From Tritrichomonas musculus (lineage: Eukaryota > Parabasalia > Tritrichomonadida > Tritrichomonadidae), in assembly GCA_039105265.1 (NCBI GenBank), contig JAPFFF010000024.1, positions 744,001 through 808,000 of the forward strand: 64,000 bases of DNA, given 5' to 3'. Shown piece after piece: positions 11,352-23,093 of the stretch (position 1 is the first letter of the stretch; each line of letters opens with the position of its first letter). The position numbers and the translations under genes are program-made. Under the pieces are notes generated by a model. That model did no database searches and was not told where the DNA came from. It saw only the letters and a program-made list of their open reading frames with translations.

Positions 11352-12698
11352 ATGGAATTTTCGCTCAGTCCGTCTAATTTTAGAGATATTCCATTCCAAA
11401 AGTATGCAAAAGATTTTACATTTATTGTTAATGGTCAACATTATGAAACGAGTCGTTTTATCGCAGATATTTTATCACCTACAATCAGAAAAATGCATTA
11501 TAATGACGAAAACCTTACAGAATTCGTCATCAATACAGCCTTAAAAGAAGACGATCAGTCAAAAAAAGAAAATATCTCTATTGATTATTTTAATGAATTC
11601 CTCCAACTTGTTACAAGCGACAAAATTTATCTTGATGAACAACATCAAGAAATATTTTCCAAATATTTTTATCAACTTGGTAATTTTACAGAATATATAA
11701 CCATCAATCCATTGTGTAACAATCCAAACGAAACTAGTGAAAAAGAATCTGTTCACATTCTTCAGGACATTTCAGATAAAAAATTTCTATGCGATCAATT
11801 CAGTTTTGACAATGAAATAATTCAAAAACACGTTATTAATATTTCCAAAAATTTCTCAAAAATCGATCAAAACGAATTCAAAACAATTTCAATTGAAATT
11901 CTTGCGGAAATTATCAGACAAGACACTTTAACTCTAGATGATGAAGATTTTCTGCTCGATTTAATTATTGAATTGTACAGCAGCGATCACAAGTATTCGG
12001 AATTGTTTGAATTCGTTGAATTCAGAAATGTCTCAGAGAAGAAGCTAAAAGAATTCATTGACTTGTTCGACATTGATGATTTAAGCCAAGGAACATGGAG
12101 GTCAATTTGTGCACGACTTATTCCATCATTCACTTCACTCAAAGAAAGAACAAGCATTGATAAAGAATTCAAATACCAAAAAGGACAAGAATTTCAAGGA
12201 ATAATGCATTATTTGACTAATGAAACACGAGGAAACATTCATGACAATGGAACAATTGAAATTTCATCTAATTCTCTTTATGACAATTCTGAGATTCCTA
12301 GGAATGTTGTCAACTATCAATCAGACAGTGGCTATTTTTCAAAAGACGAGGATGGAAGCTATCTTTGCTTTGACTTCAAGGAAAGGGAAATCCAAGTCAC
12401 TGACTATTCGATTAAGTCATATGGACAAGAAGTTGATTATTGCCATCCAAAGAACTGGGTCGTTGAAGTTTCAAAAGATGGGAAAGAGTGGACTGAAATT
12501 GACAGGCATGAAAAAGATCCAACATTGAATGGTAAGTTCAAAGTTGGCACTTTCAGTGTCAAGAAGAAGCAAAATGATTTTTATCGTTTCATCAAGATCC
12601 GACAGACTGGACAAAGCTGGGATCAGAGAGGACAGCATTATTACTTTGGCCTTAGCTTTGTTGAATTCTATGGAAAAATCCATCAAAAGAAAAAATAG
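11352..12698 (+). CDS. BTB plus F5/8 type C (discoidin) domain protein
   Basis: An intact 448-residue protein. Residues 15-60 match the start of a BTB/POZ domain: a K-D-F-T-F-I-V-N-G-Q-H-Y strand, then S-R-F-I-A-D-I-L-S-P-T-I-R-K. A helical BACK-like middle spans about 130-265. The C-terminal 165 residues form a discoidin-like domain: F-Q-G-I-M-H-Y-L near the start, then W-V-V-E-V-S-K-D-G-K-E-W-T-E-I, R-F-I-K-I-R-Q-T-G and a final L-S-F-V-E-F-Y-G. No signal peptide or membrane segment, so it is probably cytosolic. Trichomonads carry many proteins of this architecture; BTB domains commonly link substrates to cullin-3 ligases, but that role is inferred. The ATG at 11352 is chosen because the BTB core starts soon after it. 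Confidence 0.8.
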   Translation: MEFSLSPSNFRDIPFQKYAKDFTFIVNGQHYETSRFIADILSPTIRKMHYNDENLTEFVINTALKEDDQSKKENISIDYFNEFLQLVTSDKIYLDEQHQEIFSKYFYQLGNFTEYITINPLCNNPNETSEKESVHILQDISDKKFLCDQFSFDNEIIQKHVINISKNFSKIDQNEFKTISIEILAEIIRQDTLTLDDEDFLLDLIIELYSSDHKYSELFEFVEFRNVSEKKLKEFIDLFDIDDLSQGTWRSICARLIPSFTSLKERTSIDKEFKYQKGQEFQGIMHYLTNETRGNIHDNGTIEISSNSLYDNSEIPRNVVNYQSDSGYFSKDEDGSYLCFDFKEREIQVTDYSIKSYGQEVDYCHPKNWVVEVSKDGKEWTEIDRHEKDPTLNGKFKVGTFSVKKKQNDFYRFIKIRQTGQSWDQRGQHYYFGLSFVEFYGKIHQKKK

Positions 12699-12804
12699 TG
12701 AAAAATAAATTTCAATCACCTTTTTTATTTATTTTTAACTCTTTGCAAATACTTTATATGGAATGAATAAATTTTATATCTGAAATGCTTTTATACATAT
12801 AATA

Positions 12805-12813
<9 letters not shown>

Positions 12814-12839
<26 letters not shown>
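12814..12839. repeat. T26 homopolymer
   Basis: Twenty-six T in a row lie between the convergent BTB gene and the helicase-RBR gene. It may reflect a poly(A)-type tail on the reverse strand or simple slippage; no element end was recognised. Confidence 0.9.
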
Positions 12840-12921
12840 AGTGCTTTCAATTTAAAATAGCGGGCTGTATAAAAAAAAAAAAGCGGTTGCTTAACGTATT
12901 GTATTTTTACTTTAATGTTCT

Positions 12922-15900
12922 CTAGCCATAAAAGCTATCTGTTTCGTATTCAAAGCTATATTTGCTTATTCGATGAGCACTAGACAAATGAAGATTAGCT
13001 GCACAATATGATTTAAATTCTTTTCCACACAAGTCGCAGAAATAATGTCCACAATATGGACATTCAATGATGTCACAGCCTTCCTCTTTTACATAAGGCC
13101 ACCCGCAATTTTGGCATTTATTATTGGTCACATCATCTTCATGGTCAATATTAATGTGCATCTTTTTGCATTGATCACAGTAAAAGTTTTGGCATCCAGG
13201 AACGGAACATTTCAATTCCGTGTCATTTATTTCATAGAATTTATCGAAATGATCAGGACAAAATGTCAGCCATTTTTGCATTTTGTAACGCATTGTGTAA
13301 TCGTTTATTGATCTAAGATAAGCAGAAAGAATTGAGGTTAATTTCGTATCATCATTATCAAATAAAACGGAGATTAATTGACCTAAAGGAACCTGAGGCC
13401 AACATTTTGTTCCATCTTTATTAAATTTGCTTGGAATTTTTAAGATACTTGATGGTTTTTTCTTTATTTGGAAAAGATAATCAGAGTTAGTTTTTTCATT
13501 TGTATAAAACCTTTGTGTTGCATAACAAAGTGAACTATAAATGCAACTTTGACATAATTTACTTGTGTATGTTTCTCCGTTTTCAAAATAATAAGTAATT
13601 GGTGTATCAGTCAATTTACTATTACCAGGATCAGCACATGCATTATAACAGAATGAAGGAAGTGTACCAATACTTGCAAAATAAGAAGCTGCTTTCTTAC
13701 TTTTTGATTGTTTTCTTTTTTCTCTTATAAAGTTCATTATTTCTTCCAATTTTTCTTTTGGTGAAATAATTGTGTTGTGCTTTTTATCAATATGAACATA
13801 CCAATCTTTATGCTCATTAGTGATTATATTCTTGATTTCTAATGGAAATGAAATAGCAACGTAATCCAAATTCATTTCTGTTTCTATTTTGATCAAATCT
13901 TTATCAATTTTATCTTGAACCGCATGAATATCGGTTATTTTCATTTTTAAATTGTGATTCCGAACTTCTTTCACAAAAACATTAGGAAAAGTTCGATTAA
14001 ACCAGTCCATAACATTTTCTCTAGATTTTTTATATGCAAACAAAGATGGATTAACCAGTCTTGGTGAAAATTGGAAATTTCCATATTTAACTGGATTTTG
14101 AGATGAATGAACTTCATTCTTTTTCTTCTTGATTTTATACTTCATGTTGTTATATGTTTCTTTAACAACATCTTTAAGGTTCCCTATTCCAGGCACATTT
14201 TCATTCAACATATCAATTACATACAAATTTTTTGTGTCATATTCAGATGGATCACATGTATCATTGACAAATAAAGAACAGATTCTTATTTTGGCATCAA
14301 CGAGAGATAATTCATTTAAATTATTAATACAATGTAAAATCAAATTTTTATCAAGAATAGCACCACGACAAAAAGTTGAATCCATTGAATTATAATCAAA
14401 AGAGCCAATTCCATTAATTTCAGTTATGGTTTCTATAAATCCTTGAGATTTTGGAGTGTTTTTATATATAAGAACGCTCCTTGGTGTGAATGGGAGAAGT
14501 TTCACACAATTATTAACAGCATCTTTTATTTGACTTTTCATGTTGTCACTATTAATGAAAGATAAAAAAATTTTATCACTTATTCTAGATTGATGAAATG
14601 AAATCACATCAGATATATTCTTATTATTTTTAATGTCTTTGCTAAAATATGATTCGAGTAAAACATTGAACCATGGATTAAATATGTATCGATGCTCTAG
14701 TTCTATCGCATCAAATGCTTTCTGGCTTGATTTTGGTGAATGAATTAAATGACCTATATATTTTTGATAAGGTTGGTACGTATCGTTGATACTTATGTCA
14801 AAAATGTAACAGTGTGATGGAATAATGATTCCTTTCCATCCTGGCCTTTTCGTGAGAAACACTTTTCCATGAGTTTGGTTTTTGTTATCATCAAAAATCA
14901 ATTTTTCACTTCCTAGAAAAACAAGTTCTGGCTTTTTTTCGGTTTTTGTGAATCTAGCTATTTTGAAGTCGAAATAATGAATTTCTTTCCATTGATCATT
15001 CATGTTTTGAATGAAATCATCAATAATATCATAGATATTGTGATTTTTCATGAATACTGAAAGTTCGTTGGTAATTTGATCTGGATTTTCTCCTGGAAAT
15101 AAATAATCGGATAGAGTGTGTAAATTTTTTATGAGTTCTTTAATTTTGAAAGGATGAAATCCATATTTTTCATCTATGTCATCATACTTTTGATTTTCAT
15201 TATCATTGTTGTTATCAATATCAATAATTGGTGTTTGGCTTGTGCTATCAATATCAATACTATCATTCATATCAAATGATCGATTATTATTATCAATATC
15301 TATGTTACTACTTAAACTTGGTGCTTGATTTGTGTAATTACTTTGACTTGGTGTTTTGCTCTTGCTTTTCCTAGAATATCTTTTTTGTTTCTTATCAAAT
15401 TTGTATCCTTTTAATAAAGAGTTTAAAGCATTGAAAAGAGTAACTATGTCCGAACCATCATCAAAAAATTGGAGTAATTTATCTGGTTTTTCATCTTTAA
15501 TGAGAAGTTTTGCATTTGCTATAATCAATGAAATATAAGAAGAAATAAAATTAGCGCACCTTTTTTCTTTCAAGTTTGTAAAACTCTTCGAATATTTAGC
15601 AACGGTGGTAGCATATTGAATTGGTATAAAATCAAATCTCAATATTTCATTACCAAGCTCAGTTATTTCGAAACTGTTTTCATCAATTGCACCATTATGC
15701 ACCAAAGTATTAATTGCAACTTCAAGATTTTTCTTGTTAGGCTTATAAATGAGATTCATTTTACCCAAATCAATATTAACTTGTTTCATCATCAAATAGT
15801 TTTTAGTTAAATCGCGAATTTGAATTGTTGGAGTTCCACTTTTTTCAATTTCAGTATCTTTTTGAGTTGATGGAATTCCTTTTTTATCATTTTTATCTTT

Positions 15901-18103
15901 TTGTCTAAAAGATATGTAAAGTCCTTTCATTAATCTTCCCAATCTTCCTTTTCTTGTATTTTTTGATTCATTTGAAGCCAATTTTATGACATATTTAGAT
16001 AATCCTATAGAAGGATTAAATATTTCTTCTTTAATCAACCCCATATCAATAACTACAGAAAGTTCATTTACATTAAGTGTTTCAGTAAATGAAGTTGAGA
16101 ATATCAATTTTTTCACATTTTTCATACAAGGAGGGAATTCGCTTTTAATTATTTTGTTGATTTTTTTATTAGTGATACCAGAAACAGAGAAAGGAACGAA
16201 ATACAAGAATTGTACATTATTTTCTTTCTTTTCCTCATTTACATTTTCTTCTTCTTCTTTCAATTCTTCATTTATATTTTCTTCTTTTTCTTTCTTTTCC
16301 TCATTTACATTTTCTTCTTTTTCTTTCAATTCTTCATTTACATTTTCTTCTTTTACTTTCAATTCTTTATTTACATTTTCTTCTTTTTCTTTCTTTTCTC
16401 CACTTGCAGTTTTTTTCTTTTCTTCATTTTGCTTTTTTTGTTTCTCTTCCTTTTTCTTTTTTTCTTCTTCTTCTTTAGCTTTTTGTTTCTTTTCATTTTC
16501 ATTAATTATTTTTTTGAGTCTTTCTAAAAAACAGTCATAATTTTCATTTACCTTTGGTGTTATGTTAACAATGAAAATCTTTTTCTTTAGCCTCTTTGTT
16601 TCTTCTTCTTCTTTTTTCTTTTCATTTTGTTTCTTTTCTTTTTTTTTTCTCTCTCTTTACATCGTTTCTATCATTAAAGTCAGCTTTGATTATTTCGTAC
16701 TGTAATTTGCGGCACTGTTCAGTATCAGGTAGAAAAACCAAAACATGACCTTCTTCGACATCTTTATTTTCAGAATCAGCCATTCTGAAAAGTGTTTTTT
16801 TAATTGCTCTTTTAATTCTTTTATTAGTCTGCTTTAGGAAATTCGGCTTTTTCTGTTTGTTTTTGGTCGGTTGTTCTTTGTTCTCAGATTCACAAAATTC
16901 AATCACTTCTTCTTTGATTTCACACAGTGGCTCTTTCACCAATGTTTTGACTTTTGCCGAATTACCGAAGAAGTCTATAACTTCAGTTGGGAAGTTACAT
17001 GATAAAAGAACAAAATTGAGCGAAATAAGAGAAGAAGAAGTTGGATCTTGTGGATTTGATAACGACCGTTTATAAAGTTCTAAAATTTGTGAAATAATAA
17101 CCGAAATATGGCACGTTTTTTGGTTGATTTGATCAATAATGAATCGAGTATGAAGCATGAAATTCTCGCTATTTTCCAATCGATGCATTAGTGGAAGAAA
17201 ATTATAGGTCGTTAATAGACCAAAGGTCAATTTTTGACCTTTTTGACTTATTTTGTAATTTTTGTATGTTTTTTCGAGTTCTTCAATGTCGTTTGTTACA
17301 TTAATGTATTCGGAAATCGAAAGTTTCGACTCTGTAAGCGTGTTCATGAGTGATTTGACGTGATATGGATCTTTCATCACCATCAAAATGAAAGGTGATT
17401 TGTTTCCTTCTTTCAAATTCTTGCAAAACAAAATAAGTGAAATGCATGTCGTCTTTCCTGTGCCGAAATACGAATCATTAAGAGATATTTTATCTGTAAT
17501 GTTGTTGATCTCGTTGTAATAATGGTATATTGTAACAAAATTTGACCTAAAAAATGGAAATTCGTCATTTTTGTCAACAAAAACGCAAAAATTGAATAGG
17601 TAGCATTCGAGACCAAGGCGTAAATCCAACAATTTAAGTTCTTGTTCATTTTGTTCTGATTTTGTCGAATTGGTAATTTCTGAGATGCGATTTGTTATAT
17701 CTTTAATATTTGATAAAAAAACGGAAAGAGAGCGTTGGAAATAATCTATATCTTTGGACAATTTGGTAATAAGTGAACCTTTATATTCAGGGCTAACTTT
17801 TGAGAGAGATGAATTGTAGATATCTAAAATGATAATGAGTTTCTTATAGAATTTGGATAAGTCAGCTTTGAATATTTTATCGTTATTTAAATAATCTTTG
17901 TTATTAATAAAAATCAAAAAAATATCTTTTATTTGTTCAATTAAACTTTGAGAAGAATTATCTTCTGTATTATTTATAAACTCATTTATTTGGCTTTGAA
18001 TAAATGATATTTTTTTCTCAATTGTAGATAATTGATCATGAGAATCTGTTAATTTTGGATGAATTTCTTCGACATCGAGTACAGCAGAGGATTCTTGTAA
18101 CAT
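12922..18103 (-). CDS. DEAH-type helicase fused to RBR E3 ubiquitin ligase module, one apparent frameshift
   Basis: Two open stretches (18103-16622 and about 16620-12922) differ by one base and meet in an A/G run near 16640. Together they give about 1,725 residues. The first has a Walker-A-like G-T-G-K-T-T, motif II read as D-Q-I-N instead of D-E-x-H, motif III read as S-C-N instead of S-A-T, and V-L-V-F-L-P-D-T-E-Q (motif IV). After a long K/E-rich insertion come S-T-S-F-T-E-T (motif V) and T-R-K-G-R-L-G-R (motif VI, normally Q-R-x-G-R-x-G-R), then an HA2-like region. The C-terminus is Cys/His-rich: a RING1-like cluster, an IBR (C-S-V-P-G-C-Q-N-F-Y-C-D-Q-C), then RING2 with E-E-G-C-D-I-I-E-C-P-Y-C. 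This order resembles plant DEAH11/12. ATPase activity is doubtful; ligase activity is plausible. The frameshift could be a sequencing error. Confidence 0.75.
16230..16400 (-). repeat. 36-bp coding minisatellite (K/E-rich repeats)
   Basis: About five tandem units of roughly 36 bp encode K-E-K-E-E-N-V-N-E-E-L-like repeats of 11-13 residues inside the helicase-RBR gene. They sit between helicase motifs IV and V and should form a charged helix or coiled coil. The repeat probably varies in copy number. Confidence 0.75.
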
Positions 18104-18233
18104 TTACTTTGACGATCAAAAATAAAAGAAAAAGATTGAAATGGTCAGAAAAGAAAACTTTTTCATAGTCTTGTTTTTTATAAAAAAAAAAAAAAATTAC
18201 TCTGTGTTATGACTCAGGGATGGTTATCAATTA
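18104..18233. promoter_or_regulatory. upstream region of the helicase-RBR gene
   Basis: On the reverse strand the ATG at 18103 is preceded by TCAAAGTAA, a weak trichomonad-initiator-like TCA start three codons away. The rest is A/T runs, including a 16-base A run. The support is only the TCA word and its distance from the ATG. Confidence 0.25.
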
Positions 18234-18827
18234 GTGTTGTTAAAAGTTATATACAAAAATTCCAAACAGACTTTTGTCAAAATCAAAAAAAATTAAAATA
18301 GACTTTAAAGACCAATTTAAACATATAAAAACATTTTTAAAGCAAATTTGAATTAATCTTTTTTGATTTTTTTGAGATAATCTTAATTATTTTTTAGTAA
18401 ATTTTCAAAATAAAATTAATTAAAATATTGTGAAAAAAAAGTTATTCAATTTTCTTGTAAAATTTATTGCTTTTTATATTTGCAAACAAGTAAAAATATA
18501 TTTTTTTTAGTAATTAATTATATATTTAAAAGAATAAATTTAATAAATATAAAGATAAATAGAGTTTATTTTAATTTTTGTCAACCAAAAAGTTATGTTT
18601 TTATTTTCTTAGGTATTCTCAAAAATTCAGAATAGCTTTTGATCAAATAAAAAATTTATTCTCAATTGCTTATCATAATTTCAATGATAGAAACTTTTTA
18701 AATGTTATTTAATCGTTTTAATCTTTAATTGACTAGCTTTGTTTTTGGTATTTTGATTTGACTAACTCTGTTTTTGGTATTTCGGTTGTATTTCGGTTGT
18801 ATTTTTGTCTATAACTTTTAACAACAC
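18234..18827. mobile_element. 594-bp non-autonomous TA-inserting transposon (MITE)
   Basis: The ends are inverted copies: GTGTTGTTAAAAGTTATA followed by TACAAAAAT on the left, and the same on the right with one mismatch in 27 bp (right arm about 18801-18827). TA flanks both ends (18232-18233 and 18828-18829), as expected for a mariner-type TA duplication. The inside is AT-rich and non-coding. Near the right end are short tandem words: GACTA(G/A)CT..GTTTTTGGTATTT at 18731 and 18760, and TTTCGGTTGTA twice. No transposase. The ends differ from those of the MITE at 1753, so it is a separate family. Confidence 0.75.
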
Positions 18828-18963
18828 TATTATCAATAAAACCTCCGATAAATAGCCGATGTAAAAATCGACTTTTTGTTGGGAAATTTTATGAAATTTT
18901 AACGATATTATACAAAAAGTTGTTAGTCTACATCGACCATTTATCTTAAAATTGTATTCTTAA

Positions 18964-20604
18964 GTGGCTTCCATTTTTTATGAATTAAGCCAACTTCAAG
19001 GCTTCAAAAGTCTTTTACAAGAAGCTAAAGATTTTTTCAAGCATGTTTGTGAGCAACAAGATTCAAAATCAAAGAAAATCTATATTGATTTTAAGCAAAC
19101 GAATTTATTTTATTGCGAAAGTACTTTTGATTCACCGTCTATCTCCGATATATTAAACTTTTTTGATGACATATCTATTGAAATCGATTATTCATCGAAA
19201 GTCTATGATTCAATATACCAAATTATTTCCAAGCTTAAACGAACCAGCGTTCCAAAGATGAAAATTATCATAATAATCACATCAAGACGTGATATAGGCA
19301 AAAGTTTTATTGACAAAAATCAAAGATCATTCATTCAAAGGATGTTCCTCATTGTCCAAGGTCACTCTACCGCCAAAACTTGCATAACTTGAAGATTTCA
19401 CATTTGCTGGATGTTGTTTATTAACTGACATAACGATTCCTTCAACGGTTACAAAAATAGGAAGTCATTGTTTTGATGGTTGTTCATCATTGAATGAAAT
19501 AAACGTTCCCAATTCAATCAATTCAATCTGTGAATCTGCTTTTGAATCATGTTCATCACTAGAAGAAATTGATCTTCCAAATTCCATTAAAACCATTGAA
19601 AGATCCACTTTTTTGGACTGTTCAAAATTGAGGAAAATCACGATTCCTCCATGCAGTTTGTTGCATGAAGTCACAATTCCTGATGGTGTTGAATGTATTT
19701 CTGAAAAAGTATTTCATTAATGTAAACATTCCTTCTTCTGTTAAAGCAATATGTAGCTCTGCTTTCGGATCCTGTGAAAGTTTGACTGAAATCAAACTTC
19801 CTTCGAATTTGGAAAGAATTGAAAAGTTTGCATTCACAACATGCATCAGGCTACAAAAGTTGATCCTTCCTTCTAGTTTGGTGATCATGCGTTCTTTAAC
19901 TGTGAGTCGCTTTCTGAGATTGAAATTCCACCAACAATCAAATCGATTGAATCCTTCACATTCATGAAATGCTCATCATTGAAAAAAGTAACAATTCCAT
20001 CATCAGTGTCAACCATTGGTGATTTTTGCTTCTGTGAATGTCTTCAACTGTAACTGAAATTGGCAAAGAAATTTTCAATGGATGCTCATCGTTGAAAAAA
20101 GTGTCACTTCCTTCTTCAATTAAATCAATTAAATTGAATACTTTCTGGAAATGTTCATCGTTAAGTGAAGTGATTTTACCTTCTTCAGTTAAAGTGATTG
20201 AAAATGGAGCTTTTTATAACTGCACTTCTTTGAAAAATTTTGCATTTCCTTCATCATTGACAAAAATTGGTAACGAAGCTTTCAATGGTTGCTCGTCTTT
20301 AGAAAAAGTGGAGTTTCCGGCCACTTTGAATTCAATTGGCGATGAAACTTTTTGTGTTTGTAAAGTATTGAAAGAATTATCTTTGCCTCCAAAGATAAAG
20401 ACCGTTGGAAATCTGGCTTTTAAAGACTGTTCTTCTTTGTCTGCTGTTACAATCCTTTCATCAAGCGTGATGCTTGGAATTGGCACATTTGGTGATTGTC
20501 CGATAATTGAAATATCATGTCTATCGCCAATAAGAATTAATTTCAGCAAAGCTGTGCTGGGCATTAATTCAACAGCAATAATTAAGAAAATTGAAAAAAA
20601 GTAA
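18964..20604 (+). pseudogene. BspA-like leucine-rich repeat protein, decayed
   Basis: The first 120 codons (from 18964, a GTG in a stretch with no ATG nearby) form a helical N-terminal domain resembling the non-LRR start of many trichomonad BspA-like proteins. From about 19330 the LRR pattern begins: F-K-G-C-S-S-L-S-K-V-T-L-P, then F-D-G-C-S-S-L-N-E-I-N-V-P-N-S-I. It runs to 20604 through at least four frame changes. The longest clean array is 20038-20604, eight or so repeats of the I-G-N-E-A-F-N-G-C-S-S-L type. It ends I-E-K-K with no membrane anchor or sorting signal. It is a dead member of the same family as the relics at 1441 and 4672. Confidence 0.8.
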
Positions 20605-22426
20605 TTTAAAATAATATGATTATTTTTTTAATACAAAAAAAAGTAGCCATTAATAACTCAAGGGGGAATTTTGGATAATTTTTATCGGGCCTGATACTTA
20701 TTATCGTTTGAGGTCAATAAAAATCAGGAGAGATATTTGCTTATGATAAAAAATTTTAAAATATTACCAAACTTTTATTTATTTTGCTAAAAATGATTTT
20801 CTCTGATTGGGTTGAATATCCTTTGGTTATTAATTAAAATTAATATTGAAAATTTCGGAAAATCAAATGTCGGAATTTGCTTTTTAATTAAATTAATATT
20901 TTCCATTAAAATTTTTGATAGAAAAACTGTATTATAGTTGGTTGACAAAAAAATATTTTTGGACAAAAAAATATTTTCACATCACCTTTTTTTAAAATAT
21001 TTTTATCTTGATTTGTACTGAAGATTATTTAAGTTAATTATTTTATTAAAAATGTATAAATGATTAATTATTTTTATTTTATTAATATAATTATTAAAAT
21101 ATCTAAATTTAAGGAGAAATTCGAATAATTTTCATTATTCAAATACAAATTTTGATAATGGTTTTCGTTCATATATTCAAATATTTTTTGGCTTAAAATA
21201 ATAGAACTATTTTTAAAATTAAATTATTATTTAATTTGATCAAAAAGATTTTCATATTATTCGAAAACTGGTAAGATAAAAACGATTTTTTATAAAACGT
21301 AAAATATAATTGTTTACCATTTTCCAGGAGACAAAGATGGTTTTACAGTTTTTTGTTTACAAAATATTATTTATATATTAATTACCATTTTATTTTAATG
21401 ATTTGGACAGATAATTATAGTTTATTTAACGAGATGTCTATAAAATTTTAATATTTTTCTTTTGCCAAAAAATTATATCAAGCAAACTTTTATTTAAACA
21501 AGCAATGCGTATTTTAATTTTATATATTATATATAATAAGTTAATTGTATAGATAAAGCCAATAAACAAATAGGTGATGAAATATAAAAAATAATCATAA
21601 TAATATGATATGCAAAAAATTTGATATGATGAAGATATCTTTTATAATTGATCAAAGAATAACATAATATAGTATAATTAAATCATATTCATGGCTAATC
21701 AAATAATCACTTGATTTTCATTTAATAGAAATATAGTATTTGTACAAATTTTTAATTAATCTTTGAATAGCTAATGACTAGTATCATTTAAGTTATGAAA
21801 TAAATTATATACTTTTATTAATAATGCAATAATACTATATAAAAAGTAATATTTAGTAAAAATAGAATATTTATAAAGATATTATGATTTTAAATTATCC
21901 AAACCTCATATCAATTTAAAAATATATTTATCTTTATAGCTATACACTTTTTTCAGCTATTATTTAATTATTTAACAATTAATAAAAATATTTTACATTA
22001 TTATATTTATTATAAATGTAAAATATTCTTTCTTAAGTGAATGAAAGAATACTTTAAAATATGAAATGTGATATAAAAACTTTTTTATATTTTTTTAAAT
22101 TGACATTTATCTCATTGAAAAATAGATTTTTTTATTTGATAAATAATTTATCATATTATTAAATTTAAAATATTCAATTTATATAATCAATATTAGATAT
22201 ATAAATTCAAAAAAAAAAAAAAAAAGTTCAACCAAAACTAAATTTAAACAGAAAAACATATTCGCACTTGTATTTTCCATTAAAATTTTCTAAAATTTAT
22301 AATTTTAGCAAATTTCCAAATTGCACTTTAATGTTTTTTTCGTTATGATCAACACTCTTATTTGTTTTTTTATACTCATACCACTCTATTAAACTGACAG
22401 GGGGAAAAAAAAATTGAATACAATTT

Positions 22427-22476
<50 letters not shown>

Positions 22477-22538
22477 GAATGAAAATTTTCCAAAAATTGG
22501 CATTTTAGTATCGAAAATTTTCAACTTTTATTGCCATA
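20605..22538. other. 1.9-kb AT-rich gap
   Basis: No gene, tRNA or clear transposon end was found on either strand. A GC-richer patch with GGGCCTGATAC lies near 20690. Two close copies of GACAAAAAAATATTTT occur near 20945-20970. A 43-base T run stands at 22430-22472. The end just before 22539 should hold the promoter of the small gene; TCAACTTTTATTG (about 22519) is a weak initiator-like candidate. Confidence 0.55.
22430..22472. repeat. T43 homopolymer
   Basis: Forty-three T in a row, the longest homopolymer in the window, lie about 65 bp upstream of the start of the 184-aa gene. The true length is uncertain, as for any run of this size. Confidence 0.85.
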
Positions 22539-23093
22539 ATGTTGAGTCATTTATTTTTCATGGACGCTTCAATAGATGGGAATATGCTACTAAAAAAAAC
22601 AGAGCTAACAAATAGGCCTCTATTACCTTCAATTACATTCTTTTTTGAGAATGAAGAATTAGAAAATAATAATTTAATTAGCTATTACTGTTTTAATAAA
22701 CAATGTTCAAATGCAAATAATTTGGAATGCATTCCACCGTCGTCAATAACGGGAGAAAATATACTACTTAATGGCCATGTTGAAAGCCCAAAATGTACAG
22801 CAAGAAAAATGTTTTATGGGAAAGGCCCAGAAATAGAAAGATTAAGAAATGTTCCACATTTTCGTGAACCTTATGAAAACCTGGAAATGTTCATTCGACT
22901 TGGAAAGCCAGATAAAGCAACCATTAACGAAATTGGTGAAAAGTATAATGAATATTTCCATGATGATATAAAAAATAAAATTTGTCCAAAATTTGGAAGA
23001 GATCAAAAAAGGAATAAATCACTAGCTATTTGGTTTTTTGAAGATAATAAACATATTATTATTCCATGGTTAGAAGGAATTGTAGAGAGTTAG
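22539..23093 (+). CDS. unrecognised 184-aa protein
   Basis: An open gene with normal-looking composition. I do not recognise the family. It has no signal peptide or membrane segment. Visible features are three or four cysteines in the first half (C-F-N-K-Q-C-S, L-E-C-I-P-P-S and P-K-C-T-A-R-K-M-F-Y), a glycine-rich turn (F-Y-G-K-G-P-E-I-E-R-L), a proline/aromatic stretch (H-F-R-E-P-Y-E-N-L) and a basic-then-aromatic end (R-D-Q-K-R-N-K-S-L-A-I-W-F-F-E-D). The spacing could suit a small zinc-binding or nucleic-acid-binding protein, but that is a guess. It stands alone between two long gene-free stretches. The ATG at 22539 is the first in frame; the one at 22560 is an alternative. Confidence 0.5.
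   Translation: MLSHLFFMDASIDGNMLLKKTELTNRPLLPSITFFFENEELENNNLISYYCFNKQCSNANNLECIPPSSITGENILLNGHVESPKCTARKMFYGKGPEIERLRNVPHFREPYENLEMFIRLGKPDKATINEIGEKYNEYFHDDIKNKICPKFGRDQKRNKSLAIWFFEDNKHIIIPWLEGIVES

Noticed and set aside
15986-16540. Long F/S-rich frames on the forward strand
   Set aside because: They are the antisense of the K/E-rich repeat of the helicase-RBR gene.
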